From the NCBI RefSeq assembly GCF_001424905.1, contig NZ_LMCU01000001.1, forward strand, positions 248,001-312,000: DNA of 64,000 bases, written 5' to 3'. The notes under the pieces were generated by a model that saw only the letters and a program-made list of their open reading frames with translations, was not told the DNA's origin and ran no database searches. The stretch comes from Leifsonia sp. Root112D2 (GTDB lineage Bacteria > Actinomycetota > Actinomycetes > Actinomycetales > Microbacteriaceae). Shown here in pieces: positions 16,349-24,920 of the stretch. Positions within the stretch are counted from its first letter, which is position 1. The number at the start of each line of letters is the position of its first letter. A program made the translations under genes and the position numbers.

Positions 16349-16522
16349 TCACTGATGATACGGGGCGATGGCACGTTATCGTCGGTGGCACAGCGCACGC
16401 TCGCGAGTAATGACGATTCGCTTCGTGCAGACCGATGGTTTTGTCTGAGTCTGATAATTTTGCAGAGGCTTCGACCAATTGCGTCGAGCAAACTGGTAGC
16501 GAAATGAAATAGTCGAGGACTG

Positions 16523-17791
16523 ATGATATCCCAGCAGCGAACCGCAGTAATCGTCGGACAGGGTTACGTCGGCTTGCCTGTGGCCATGCGCGCAGTCGAG
16601 GTCGGATACAACGTGGTCGGTATCGACCTCGATGAACGGCGCACGCAGAGCCTTCGCGATGGAGAGTCCTATGTCGACGACATCCCCGTGGAGAGGCTGC
16701 GTTCGGCCCTCTCCAGCGGGCGCTACCTGCCGACAACCGACTACGACGACACTGTCGGATTCGACATTGCAGTGATCACCGTTCCGACGCCGCTGCGCGA
16801 AAGTCTGCCCGACTTGTCGTTCATTGAAGAGTCATCAAAATCGCTTTCGACCCGGCTGAAGGCCGGAGCAACGGTCATTCTGGAATCCACGACCTACCCG
16901 GGCACCACCGAAGAGCTTGTCGTGCCAATTCTTGAAGCCGGATCTGGCCTCACCGCCGGCGTGGACTTCTTCGTGGGTTACAGCCCGGAACGGATCGACC
17001 CGGGCAACAAGACGTGGGGCTTTGTTGAGACGCCCAAAGTAGTGTCGGGCCTCAACCCCGCGTCGCTTGATCGGGTGCAAGGCTTCTATAACGAACTTGT
17101 CAACACGACCGTGCCGGTCAGTTCGCCTAAAGAGGCAGAGCTGACGAAACTGCTTGAGAACACGTTCCGACACGTGAATATCGCTTTGGTCAACGAGTTG
17201 GCCATCTTCGGAAACCAACTCGGCGTCAATGTATGGGAGTCGATCGAAGCGGCCAGCACCAAACCGTTCGGCTTCATGAAATTCACGCCTGGCCCTGGCG
17301 TGGGTGGCCACTGCCTGCCCGTCGACCCGAGCTACCTTTCCTGGCAGGTTCGCCGCAAATTGGGTCAGAACTTCCGCTTCGTGGAACTGGCGAACGACAT
17401 CAATGACCACATGCCCGACTACGTCATTCAGCGGCTGATGTTACTGCTCAACAACGACGGCAAGGCCATCAAGGGATCTCGTGTCGCACTCGTGGGACTC
17501 TCCTACAAGAAGAACACCGGAGACATTCGGGAATCTCCTTCGCTTCGCTTGATCGAGTTGCTCACCGAATACGGCGCGAACGTAGTCGGAATCGACGAGC
17601 ACGTCGAGGATCACCGCTGGCCGAGAGGCCTTGAGCGGGCATCGTTGACTGCCGAGACCGTCGAGAACGCGGACGCGATGATCCTCGTCACTGACCATGA
17701 CGACTTCGAGCTCTCCATTTTGGAGGCTGGCACCACCCCGATTCTGGACGCAAAGAACCGACTCGTCGGCGCGCATGTCGAGCGACTCTAA
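16523..17791 (+). CDS. UDP-N-acetylhexosamine 6-dehydrogenase (WbpA/WecC-like)
   Basis: A 422-residue nucleotide-sugar dehydrogenase: NAD fold GQGYVGLPVAMRAVEVGYNVVG at about 12-33, ESTTYPGTT, YSPERIDPGN, and the catalytic block GVGGHCLPVDP with Cys264. The ERIDPGN and GHCLPVDP signatures are those of enzymes that oxidise UDP-N-acetylglucosamine or -mannosamine to the uronic acid, in contrast with the UDP-glucose type at 5861. GAGG precedes the ATG by five bases. The flippase start lies inside its last codons (17-bp overlap), so the two form an operon. It probably supplies an acidic amino sugar for the glycan. Confidence 0.9.
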   Translation: MISQQRTAVIVGQGYVGLPVAMRAVEVGYNVVGIDLDERRTQSLRDGESYVDDIPVERLRSALSSGRYLPTTDYDDTVGFDIAVITVPTPLRESLPDLSFIEESSKSLSTRLKAGATVILESTTYPGTTEELVVPILEAGSGLTAGVDFFVGYSPERIDPGNKTWGFVETPKVVSGLNPASLDRVQGFYNELVNTTVPVSSPKEAELTKLLENTFRHVNIALVNELAIFGNQLGVNVWESIEAASTKPFGFMKFTPGPGVGGHCLPVDPSYLSWQVRRKLGQNFRFVELANDINDHMPDYVIQRLMLLLNNDGKAIKGSRVALVGLSYKKNTGDIRESPSLRLIELLTEYGANVVGIDEHVEDHRWPRGLERASLTAETVENADAMILVTDHDDFELSILEAGTTPILDAKNRLVGAHVERL

Positions 17792-18980
17792 CGACGAACT
17801 CGCTGATCCCTCTCCCGAGAGGGCCAGCCGCTACACGATTGTTGGGGCAACGGCGATCAACGCGGTCTTCGTGCTCTCGGTGCAATTGCTCGGCCTCGTC
17901 GCGCTGGCACCGGTAGAGTTCGGCTTCTTCTCGATCCAATACTTGTTCTTTGCCCTCGCCAGCTCCGTCTGCCTTTCCGTCGTCTGCGAGCCGTGGCTGC
18001 GTACCGACCTGCACGAGAAGCACCGATCGTCGTGGCGCGATTACTCAAGCGCGCTGTTCTACCTCTCTCTGTTAGCCGGCATTGTGACTGCCATCGTCTC
18101 CATCGCAATTGTCGACCTGCGGGTCGTGGCCGCGACCGGCGCAGTCGCTGTTATTGCGGCTACGTATCGTTCAGGTGCGCGGTATCACGAGGTCAGAATG
18201 GGCAGGTGGCGGCGAGTTCTCCGTGCCGACACGGCCGGGCTCGTCGTGACAGTTGCTGTGTGGGCAGTGCTCTACGGTCTCGGTGAACGCGGACTTCTGG
18301 GACTCTCCCTCGCCTGGGCTGTTGGCGCCCTCGTCTCCGCCGTGCTCTCGCCCTTGCCTTTCCCGCAGAGACCTCTCTCAATTCGAACTTGGGTCGCAAC
18401 GCACAAACGACAGATAGCACCGCTGCTCCGAGATTCCACATTGATGGATTTGGGCGCGATCGGCACCCCCTTCGCCGTGGCTCCGCTCATGGGAATCGCC
18501 AATTTTGGTGTATACCGAGCGGTTTCGAACGTCGCTGCCCCTGTTCGCCTTGTTCTCAACCCGCTGCGACCGACGCTCGCCGGAGCGCCCCTTACGACGC
18601 ATCGCCATGCAAAGCGGGTGTGGGCCTCAGCCGTTGTCAGCGTGGCGTTCGGTCTTGCCGCTTATGGGGCCCTGCTCGTCATTGGCAGCACCGGCCTTAA
18701 CCTCGGCTCACTTTCGGCGGTCGTGACGTACGCCGCGCCCACTGCCCTCTTCGTTACAGCCAACTTCTTAGGGCACTACTACTACATCATTGCGCGCACC
18801 CACATGCGGGGCGGCCCGCTTCTTGTTGGCCGCGTTGTGCAGACCGTTCTCGCGATCGTTTTTCCGCTGGCCGGCGCGGCATTCTTTGGGCTCTCAGTGG
18901 CGATCTGGGCGTATGCCATAGCCACCCTGACATCCGGGCTGACGTGGTTCATTCTGGTCGCGAGGCCTGCACGCCGTTAG
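17775..18980 (+). CDS. Polysaccharide flippase-like membrane protein (Wzx/MATE-type)
   Basis: A 401-residue protein with about twelve hydrophobic segments and the general pattern of Wzx/polysaccharide exporters: FGFFSIQYLFFALASS early, and FGVYRAVSNVAAPVRLVLNPLRPT in the middle. It is predicted to flip undecaprenyl-linked repeat units across the membrane. The start is the ATG at 17775, which overlaps the dehydrogenase end; an upstream in-frame start at 17697 would lie deep inside that gene. Its 3' end overlaps that of the opposite-strand glycosyltransferase by 32 bp. Confidence 0.78.
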   Translation: MSSDSNDELADPSPERASRYTIVGATAINAVFVLSVQLLGLVALAPVEFGFFSIQYLFFALASSVCLSVVCEPWLRTDLHEKHRSSWRDYSSALFYLSLLAGIVTAIVSIAIVDLRVVAATGAVAVIAATYRSGARYHEVRMGRWRRVLRADTAGLVVTVAVWAVLYGLGERGLLGLSLAWAVGALVSAVLSPLPFPQRPLSIRTWVATHKRQIAPLLRDSTLMDLGAIGTPFAVAPLMGIANFGVYRAVSNVAAPVRLVLNPLRPTLAGAPLTTHRHAKRVWASAVVSVAFGLAAYGALLVIGSTGLNLGSLSAVVTYAAPTALFVTANFLGHYYYIIARTHMRGGPLLVGRVVQTVLAIVFPLAGAAFFGLSVAIWAYAIATLTSGLTWFILVARPARR

Positions 18981-20022
18981 GTGTCGGCAGGCCTACCGTT
19001 TCGCGCCAAGTATCGGCCCACGCGGAGAAGCTGTAGTGCTGGATAATAGCCGCTCGAGAAGATCGTGCGCGTTCAGCACGACGCGTCGCTGGCTCGTCTA
19101 TTAATGTCTCCAAGCCATCTCTCCACTCGGCAGATGTGGACGCAGCCAGACCATCTGCCAGTTGGAGAACCTTGCGGTTGGTGCCGACGTCGCTGCCAAT
19201 CATGGGCAATGCGCTCGCGCCATATTGCAACAGTTTGTATGCACATTTGCCACGGCTCCAAGCCGAATCCTGCAATGGCATGATCCCGAAATCGGCGCGC
19301 GCAAGGTGCTCCTGATATCCGTCAAGCGTCCACTGCACTCGATCAACCATGCGATCGAGTTCTGCCAGTGACGCATCGCCTGCGCTGATCACGGTGAGTC
19401 TGAGCCCACGCGATTCGTGAAGCGCGAGGAGAGGCTCGGCGATCTCAGAGAGATATTGCTCGGTGCTCGGAGAACCAAGCCACACAGCGGAAGGCACGTC
19501 TGAAATCTCAAAGGCCTGCTTAGCGACGTAATCGTTCGGCTCAACGCAACTGGGGATCACCACGACGTTCTCGTGCTGGCGCCCGGCGGCTTCGGCGAGA
19601 TAGTCATTGCCCGCGATCACGACATCGGCGGCCTGCACCGACTGACGCCAGATTCGTCGCTTCGACCAGACGCGCTCGACCGCGCTCGAGGGGGTGTACA
19701 TGAGGGCGTCATCGAAGTCATAAACTCCATGGTTCGCGCGGCTCAAGATCTTTCGTTCTATCGTGCCATTACTGAACGGGCTCGCCTGGCGAGAGATGAA
19801 TGCGGTGGCTTCGCCGACGCTGCGGGCGCGCTGACGGAGTTGCCGCTCCGCCTTGACCACCTTGAGCGGTTGACGTGCGACCGTGCTGATCGAATTCGAT
19901 GATTGCCCCAAATAGGACGAGACATTGTCTCCTGCCCCAAGGTGCTCAAGCCACTCAAACACGCGCACTCGCGCGCTTCCAGCTTGCCGTCCGTAGCTGG
20001 TGAAGAATGCCGCTTCAGTCAT
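18949..20022 (-). CDS. Glycosyltransferase, GT4/group 1-like
   Basis: A 357-residue GT-B type enzyme. Landmarks are GVYDFDDALMYTPSS and VVIPSCVEPNDYV in the first half, AVWLGSPSTEQYL, and the C-terminal donor-binding part FGIMPLQDSAWSRGKCAYKLLQYGASALPMIGSDVGTN, corresponding to the usual E/K-rich motif. The acceptor and donor are unknown. The start is the ATG at 20022, whose first codons overlap the upstream polymerase stop by 8 bp, indicating translational coupling within the long minus-strand operon that begins with the pglF-like gene. Confidence 0.83.
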   Translation of the reverse strand: MTEAAFFTSYGRQAGSARVRVFEWLEHLGAGDNVSSYLGQSSNSISTVARQPLKVVKAERQLRQRARSVGEATAFISRQASPFSNGTIERKILSRANHGVYDFDDALMYTPSSAVERVWSKRRIWRQSVQAADVVIAGNDYLAEAAGRQHENVVVIPSCVEPNDYVAKQAFEISDVPSAVWLGSPSTEQYLSEIAEPLLALHESRGLRLTVISAGDASLAELDRMVDRVQWTLDGYQEHLARADFGIMPLQDSAWSRGKCAYKLLQYGASALPMIGSDVGTNRKVLQLADGLAASTSAEWRDGLETLIDEPATRRAERARSSRAAIIQHYSFSAWADTWRETVGLPTPNGVQASRPE

Positions 20023-21499
20023 CTGTGCCCTTCGATGGTTGGCTCGAAGCGACCACATCCCTCGAAGCTTTGTTGTCGGTGCGCCGTCGCCCCCAGCGTT
20101 CAGAAAGATGGTTGCCCGGCCGCACGAATGCCAGAAAGAATACGAAGATCAGCTCGCTGAGGAACAGCGTGTTGTTAATCTTGGTGAGAAACGTTGCCAA
20201 AAAAATTGTCGAGATGAAGGCACTCTGCATCCAAAAGAGACGAGCAGACTCGAATCGTCGCGAGTACATCCGAGCGACGAGGAGTCCCATCAGAAACATC
20301 GCCAGAATCACTCCTGGAGTCCTGAAGTCTCGGTAATAGGGCTCAAGCCAGGTGTACACATTCGTCAGTACGGCTGTGTCGATGAACGGTTGGATGGTGT
20401 TCAATGCCGAAGCACCAGGGATGGCCTTGAGGATCGGACCGAAGGTACTCGCTCCCCACGTCTGTGGGTTGTAGTTTCCGATCACCATCGAACCTTGGGC
20501 CCGGGGTGGAGGCCAATCGTAATTCGGCGAATCGACCAGTTGCAAGAACGCGACAGTGCCCGCCGTGTAGTACGTGAAGGGCGATGTCAGCCCAGAAGAC
20601 TCAAGGGGGGCGGAGACGGCACCCGTCGAGAGAGCCTGCTGCCCGTTCTTGTGTAGTGCACCACCGATCACTTGGAATGCGACGAAGGCGACGACGACGA
20701 AAGCCACGATCGCGATCGCGATGCGCCCACGACCTCCCAGCAGCCTGAACCTGCCTGCGCCTCGCTTCTCGCGGCCGGTTGCCGTCTCCGAAATAGTCTC
20801 TGATTTACTCGACGGTTGAGTTATCAGAACGGCGATAAGCCAGAGCACAGCCATGAAAAGGTTCGTTCGCTGGAGGAGCGCGAGCATGCTGCCCGTCAAT
20901 AGCACCAACGCTGCTAAGCGAATCCAGATTGAAAATGGACGATCAACCGATGCCTTGTACCCGAACGCCACGAACAGCAACGGGCCGAGATAAAGAAATA
21001 CCCTGATCAGGAATGGCACCGATTCGAGATACGACTCACCTCGATATCCACGGATGGTTGCCGGGCTCGTAAGAAGCGTTACAAGCCCGAATCTCGACGC
21101 GATATTCACTAGATAGAACCCGAAAGCAACGGCATATATCGCGCATGCCACAATCACGCTGAACCGCGTGAATAGCGCAGTACTGGCTCCCGAATTCAAG
21201 GGCTCCAGAGCCGTCTTCGTTCGCCTCAGGCGATTGAACGGCCACCACGAACGCACCGGCCATTTGGCTACCCAGGCACCCACATTGAAGAAGAGGATGC
21301 CGCTGCCAAGCGTGAGCCATGCGATTGCGCTGGATTCCTTATATGCAATCAGGTTGGTACCAATAAGGATGAGTGCGCCAGCCCACACTGCGTTGTGGCA
21401 CGCGACGACGAGAAATCGAGGCCGATTGCCGCGCCAGGCAAAATAGGTGAGGCCCGCCAACACGACGACGAGAATCGCCACCCATGCGGTATTCGACAT
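20015..21499 (-). CDS. Oligosaccharide repeat-unit polymerase (Wzy-like)
   Basis: A 494-residue protein with about ten to twelve membrane helices and a long outer loop (about 290-390) containing SPFTYYTAGTVAFLQLVDSPNY and GNYNPQTWGASTFGPILKAIPG. This is the layout of O-antigen polymerases of the Wzy type, which join repeat units on the outer face of the membrane. Primary sequences of this family are poorly conserved, so the call rests on topology and on its place between two glycosyltransferases. GGGGAG precedes the ATG, and only two bases separate it from the upstream glycosyltransferase stop codon. Confidence 0.75.
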   Translation of the reverse strand: MSNTAWVAILVVVLAGLTYFAWRGNRPRFLVVACHNAVWAGALILIGTNLIAYKESSAIAWLTLGSGILFFNVGAWVAKWPVRSWWPFNRLRRTKTALEPLNSGASTALFTRFSVIVACAIYAVAFGFYLVNIASRFGLVTLLTSPATIRGYRGESYLESVPFLIRVFLYLGPLLFVAFGYKASVDRPFSIWIRLAALVLLTGSMLALLQRTNLFMAVLWLIAVLITQPSSKSETISETATGREKRGAGRFRLLGGRGRIAIAIVAFVVVAFVAFQVIGGALHKNGQQALSTGAVSAPLESSGLTSPFTYYTAGTVAFLQLVDSPNYDWPPPRAQGSMVIGNYNPQTWGASTFGPILKAIPGASALNTIQPFIDTAVLTNVYTWLEPYYRDFRTPGVILAMFLMGLLVARMYSRRFESARLFWMQSAFISTIFLATFLTKINNTLFLSELIFVFFLAFVRPGNHLSERWGRRRTDNKASRDVVASSQPSKGTDD

Positions 21500-21501
21500 A
21501 G

Positions 21502-22686
21502 TTACACAACTCCCCGCGAGTGCTGGTCAGGCCGGGCGATCAGGCTCGAATAGTACGCCTCGGTGTGAGCCCATACTGTGCCGCGACTATAGCTTTCGCG
21601 CGTGCGAGTCTGAGCTGCGTTACCCATGCTCGACCGCTTAGCAACGTCGAGCACCAACGTTGAGAGCGCTTCAGCAAGCGTCTTGGCCGAACCTACATCG
21701 ACAAGCAAGCCGGTCTCCCCATCGACCACCGAATCAATCGCTCCCGTGGCGGTTGTCGTCACGGTGGGAATGCCGGATGCTCCTGCTTCGAGCACAACAT
21801 TCGGGAAGCCCTCGCGGTAGGTCGGCAAACACAGCAGGTCCATGACCTGATAGTAAGTTTCGGGGTCAGAAACGTGGCCCGTGATCACGGCAGGTCGCAA
21901 CGATTCGTCATCGCCGTCGAGTGCCACTCGACCACTTTCATCGTCAAGCCCTCCGACGACGAGAAGCTGATGGTCGACATCCGCTCGCGCCAGAATCTCA
22001 CGGGCCTCGGCCAGTACTCTCAAGCCCTTGTCTTCGGTGAGGCGACCCACGAACCCCACGACAGGAACGCCGTCGACGAGGCCGAGCCTGCGTCTGAGTG
22101 CCACGCGATCGGCCTCGGCAAAGTTGGCGCGATCGAACATGTCGACATCAACCCCGTTCGAACTCCCTGCTCCAAGCACTGAAATCTTCTGAGCCGTGAC
22201 CAGGCCGAGCTCTATCGCGCGGGTACGCAGGCTCGGGCTGACCGCCACGACGTGGTGCGCCGATGCGATGGCAATGCGCTCCACGGCAGAGAAGATCTTG
22301 CGTCGCACTCCCGTCGATGTCTCCAGTCGAAGTCCGCGCAGAAGGTAGATTCGCTGCGGAACCGATGCGAGGCGAGCGGCAAGACCACCGAGTAATCCGG
22401 CCTTCGGTGTGCCGACCGAAATTACATCTGGTCGCACGTGCCGGAGCAGCTTTGTCCATTGCGCTAGCGAAACGAGATCACGAAACGGCGAGGGCTCGCG
22501 AGCCATCATGATCGCATGGGTCGTGATGCCCGTGCTCCCTTTCAAGGCGTCGATCCCCGCACCAGCTGAACTCACGACATGCACGTCCCAGCCGTGCTCG
22601 ACGAGGTACTCGGGAAAGCCCTGCATGAGCCGAAGGGACATGTCTGCGGTGACGCCGAGCAGGATGCTCGGCTTACCGTTGCCCAC
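21502..22686 (-). CDS. Glycosyltransferase family 4
   Basis: A 394-residue GT-B enzyme. The N-terminus is KPSILLGVTADMSLRLMQGFPEYLVEHGWDVHVVSS, like PglA/WbnK-type transferases. The C-terminal part has VPVVGFVGRLTEDKGLRVLAEA, VITGHVSDPETYY and the donor motif CLPTYREGFPNVVLEAGASGIPTV, with the E-x7-E pattern of GT4. The start is a GTG at 22686 overlapping the epimerase stop codon by one base (TAGTG). Given its place next to bacillosamine-type genes, it may add the second sugar to the lipid-linked diamino sugar (inference). Confidence 0.88.
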   Translation of the reverse strand: MGNGKPSILLGVTADMSLRLMQGFPEYLVEHGWDVHVVSSAGAGIDALKGSTGITTHAIMMAREPSPFRDLVSLAQWTKLLRHVRPDVISVGTPKAGLLGGLAARLASVPQRIYLLRGLRLETSTGVRRKIFSAVERIAIASAHHVVAVSPSLRTRAIELGLVTAQKISVLGAGSSNGVDVDMFDRANFAEADRVALRRRLGLVDGVPVVGFVGRLTEDKGLRVLAEAREILARADVDHQLLVVGGLDDESGRVALDGDDESLRPAVITGHVSDPETYYQVMDLLCLPTYREGFPNVVLEAGASGIPTVTTTATGAIDSVVDGETGLLVDVGSAKTLAEALSTLVLDVAKRSSMGNAAQTRTRESYSRGTVWAHTEAYYSSLIARPDQHSRGVV

Positions 22687-23624
22687 TATCCAGGCTGCTT
22701 CGACTGGAACCAGGAGATGGTCTGAGCGAGACCTTCCTCCAATGGCACGGGCTGCAGCTCGGGGAACAGTTCGCGAATGCGCACGCCGTCGCTCTGCGAA
22801 GCGCGAACGTCGCCGACGCGCGGGTCGACGTGCTCGACGGCGATGTCTTTGTTCAGCTGCTGCTTCATCAGCTCGACGAGTTCCATGAGCGTGGTGTTGG
22901 TGCCGAAGGCGAGGTTCACCGGGTCGGCCGAGTGAATCTTCTTGGTGGCCGCCTCGAAGATGGCCGTGCAGACGGTCTGCACGAAGGTAAAGTCGCGCGA
23001 CTGCAGGCCATCGCCATGCACGGTGAGGGCACGATCGTTGAGCGCGGCATCCAGGAATTTCGGAATGACGGCGGCGTAGTCGTGATCGGCCGGCTGGCCC
23101 GGGCCGAACACGTTGAAAAAACGGCACGCGAGCGTCTTCATGCCGTAGGAGAAGCCGTAGGCGATGGCGTAGCCCTCCGTGGCCTGCTTGCTGACGGCGT
23201 ACGGGCTCATCGGGCGGGTCCAGTCGAACTCCGACTTGGGCAGTGACGGGTTGCTGCCGTAGACGGAGCTGGAGGATGCCACCACAACATGGTCGACGCC
23301 GAGCTCACGGGCCGCCTCGAGCACGTTCAGCGTGCCGGTGCTGTTCGCATCGTGGGTCGGTCGCGGGGCGGCGACGGAACGGGGAACGCTGCCGATTGCG
23401 GCGAGATGCACGACAGAATCTACACCGGCCGTCACTGTCTTCAGCAGCTCGTAATCGAGGATCGAGCCGACCACCAGTTGCGCGTCGACACCGTCGAGGT
23501 TCTCACGTCGCCCGGTGCTGAGGTCGTCGATGATGCGCACCTCGCCCTGAGGATCGTGCTGCTTGAAAAAACGGGCCAGATTGGAGCCGATGAAGCCTGC
23601 TCCGCCGGTGATCAATACCTTCAT
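22686..23624 (-). CDS. NAD-dependent nucleotide-sugar epimerase (GalE/WbpP-like SDR)
   Basis: A 312-residue extended SDR: GGAGFIGSNLARFF at the N-terminus, SSSSVYGSNPSLPKSE, and the catalytic YAVSKQATEGYA (Tyr-x3-Lys), then RFFNVFGPGQ. These match UDP-glucose/UDP-GlcNAc 4-epimerases. The exact substrate is not determined. The start is the ATG at 23624, with GAGG five bases upstream; a longer in-frame version would begin inside the acetyltransferase gene. It sits in the operon between the pglD-like acetyltransferase (13-bp gap) and a glycosyltransferase. Confidence 0.88.
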   Translation of the reverse strand: MKVLITGGAGFIGSNLARFFKQHDPQGEVRIIDDLSTGRRENLDGVDAQLVVGSILDYELLKTVTAGVDSVVHLAAIGSVPRSVAAPRPTHDANSTGTLNVLEAARELGVDHVVVASSSSVYGSNPSLPKSEFDWTRPMSPYAVSKQATEGYAIAYGFSYGMKTLACRFFNVFGPGQPADHDYAAVIPKFLDAALNDRALTVHGDGLQSRDFTFVQTVCTAIFEAATKKIHSADPVNLAFGTNTTLMELVELMKQQLNKDIAVEHVDPRVGDVRASQSDGVRIRELFPELQPVPLEEGLAQTISWFQSKQPG

Positions 23625-23637
23625 GTGTGCCTCACAT

Positions 23638-24282
23638 CTATCGGGCGGGAACGCCCATGACCGTTCGGTTCTCCTCGACATCGCGGGTCACGCAGGCGCT
23701 GGCGCCCACGATGCAGCGCGCGCCGACGGCGAGCCCCTGCAGAATGACCGCACCAGCACCGACGAGTGTCTCGGTGCCGATCGAAACGTCTCCCGACACG
23801 ATTGCCCCCGGGTTGATGGAGACGTAGTCAGCCAGGATCGTGTCGTGGCCGATGGTCGCGTTGGGGTTCACGTGTGCATGACGCCCCAGGGTGACATTCG
23901 TTGAGATCTCGCCACCGGAGCACACCACTGTGCCCGGGCCGATGGTTGCCATGGAACCGATTGTGGCGTGAGGATGCACAACGGTTGCGGCCTCAAGCCC
24001 CGCCGCGCGAAACCGCTGGTCTATTGCTGCGCGACGCTGGGGGTTGCCAACGCAAATGAGGTAATGAGCCTGCGGCTTCTGTGACAGCCACGGCTCGATG
24101 GCCCCGAGGCAGCTGACCCCTCGCGCCGCGAGCCGCTCGAGCGCTTGAGCTGACGGGGCGTCGTCGAGAACACCGATAACGTCGATCGACGGCTCCCCGG
24201 CGAGTTCATTGATCGCCGCGATCACATCAAGCGTTTCGCGGCAGAAGCCACCCGCCCCCACGATGACCAGCTTGAAAGTCAT
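23638..24282 (-). CDS. PglD/NeuD-like sugar O/N-acetyltransferase
   Basis: A 214-residue protein with the two-part PglD fold: an N-terminal Rossmann-like domain starting KLVIVGAGGFCRETLD, then a left-handed beta-helix of hexapeptide repeats (VVHPHATIGSMATIGPGTVVCSG through VSINPGAIVSGDVSIG). PglD-type enzymes transfer acetyl from acetyl-CoA to the 4-amino group of UDP-4-amino sugars to make UDP-diNAc-bacillosamine; NeuD-type relatives acetylate sialic acid. The His in VVHPHA and NPNATIGHD are positions expected to be catalytic. It overlaps the sugar transferase stop codon by ATGA. The neighbours support the PglD assignment. Confidence 0.85.
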   Translation of the reverse strand: MTFKLVIVGAGGFCRETLDVIAAINELAGEPSIDVIGVLDDAPSAQALERLAARGVSCLGAIEPWLSQKPQAHYLICVGNPQRRAAIDQRFRAAGLEAATVVHPHATIGSMATIGPGTVVCSGGEISTNVTLGRHAHVNPNATIGHDTILADYVSINPGAIVSGDVSIGTETLVGAGAVILQGLAVGARCIVGASACVTRDVEENRTVMGVPAR

Positions 24283-24920
24283 ATCTGACCGCCGTCGTCG
24301 GTACTTCCGCCGAATTCGCGCATCGTCGCGTGTCCCTCGGCCGAAATTCCCTCACGTTTGAACACTGACGTAATGGTACGTACAAGAATCTTCGCGTCGA
24401 GCGAGAAACTCCGCGAATCGACGTACTGCACGTCGAGGGCGAAGCGGTCATCCCAGTCGACGGCATTTCGACCGCTCACCTGCGCGAGACCCGTGATGCC
24501 GGGTCGCACCTCGTGTCGGCGTGCCTGCTCTGGTGTGTAGCGGTCGAGGTAGGAGACCAGAAGGGGCCTCGGGCCCACAACACTCATATTGCCCTTGATC
24601 ACATTCGCGAGGGTGGGCAACTCGTCGAGACTGGTGGAGCGGAGAATGGCGCCGAAGCGGGTGAGACGCTGGGCATCCGTCACCAGACCGCGCTCAGGGT
24701 CGAGGTCTTTCATGGAGCGGAACTTCACCAGAGTGAAGACGGTGCCGTTGCGACCCGGGCGCTGCTGACGGAACAACACCGGGCGACCGAGCTTGGCCGC
24801 GACCATGACGGCGACGACCGCCTGAATCGGCAGGGAGACAACGAAGCCTACCGATGCCCCGACCAGGTCAAGGCCTCGTTTGACGCGGTCATAACCGGTT
24901 GTTCGAGGCGATGCGCTCAA
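24279..24920 (-). CDS. Undecaprenyl-phosphate phosphoglycosyl transferase (PglC-like)
   Basis: A 213-residue bacterial sugar transferase of the small monotopic class: basic YDRVKRGLDLVGASVGFVVSLPIQAVVAVMV (re-entrant membrane helix), FRQQRPGRNGTVFTLVKFRSM, the catalytic Asp-Glu pair in TSLDELPTLANVIKG, and MSVVGPRPLL...PGITGLAQVSGRN. Such enzymes start lipid-linked glycan synthesis by transferring a phospho-sugar from UDP to undecaprenyl phosphate. The size matches PglC rather than the larger WbaP family. The start is a TTG at 24920 overlapping the aminotransferase stop codon (TTGA). Confidence 0.9.
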   Translation of the reverse strand: MSASPRTTGYDRVKRGLDLVGASVGFVVSLPIQAVVAVMVAAKLGRPVLFRQQRPGRNGTVFTLVKFRSMKDLDPERGLVTDAQRLTRFGAILRSTSLDELPTLANVIKGNMSVVGPRPLLVSYLDRYTPEQARRHEVRPGITGLAQVSGRNAVDWDDRFALDVQYVDSRSFSLDAKILVRTITSVFKREGISAEGHATMREFGGSTDDGGQI

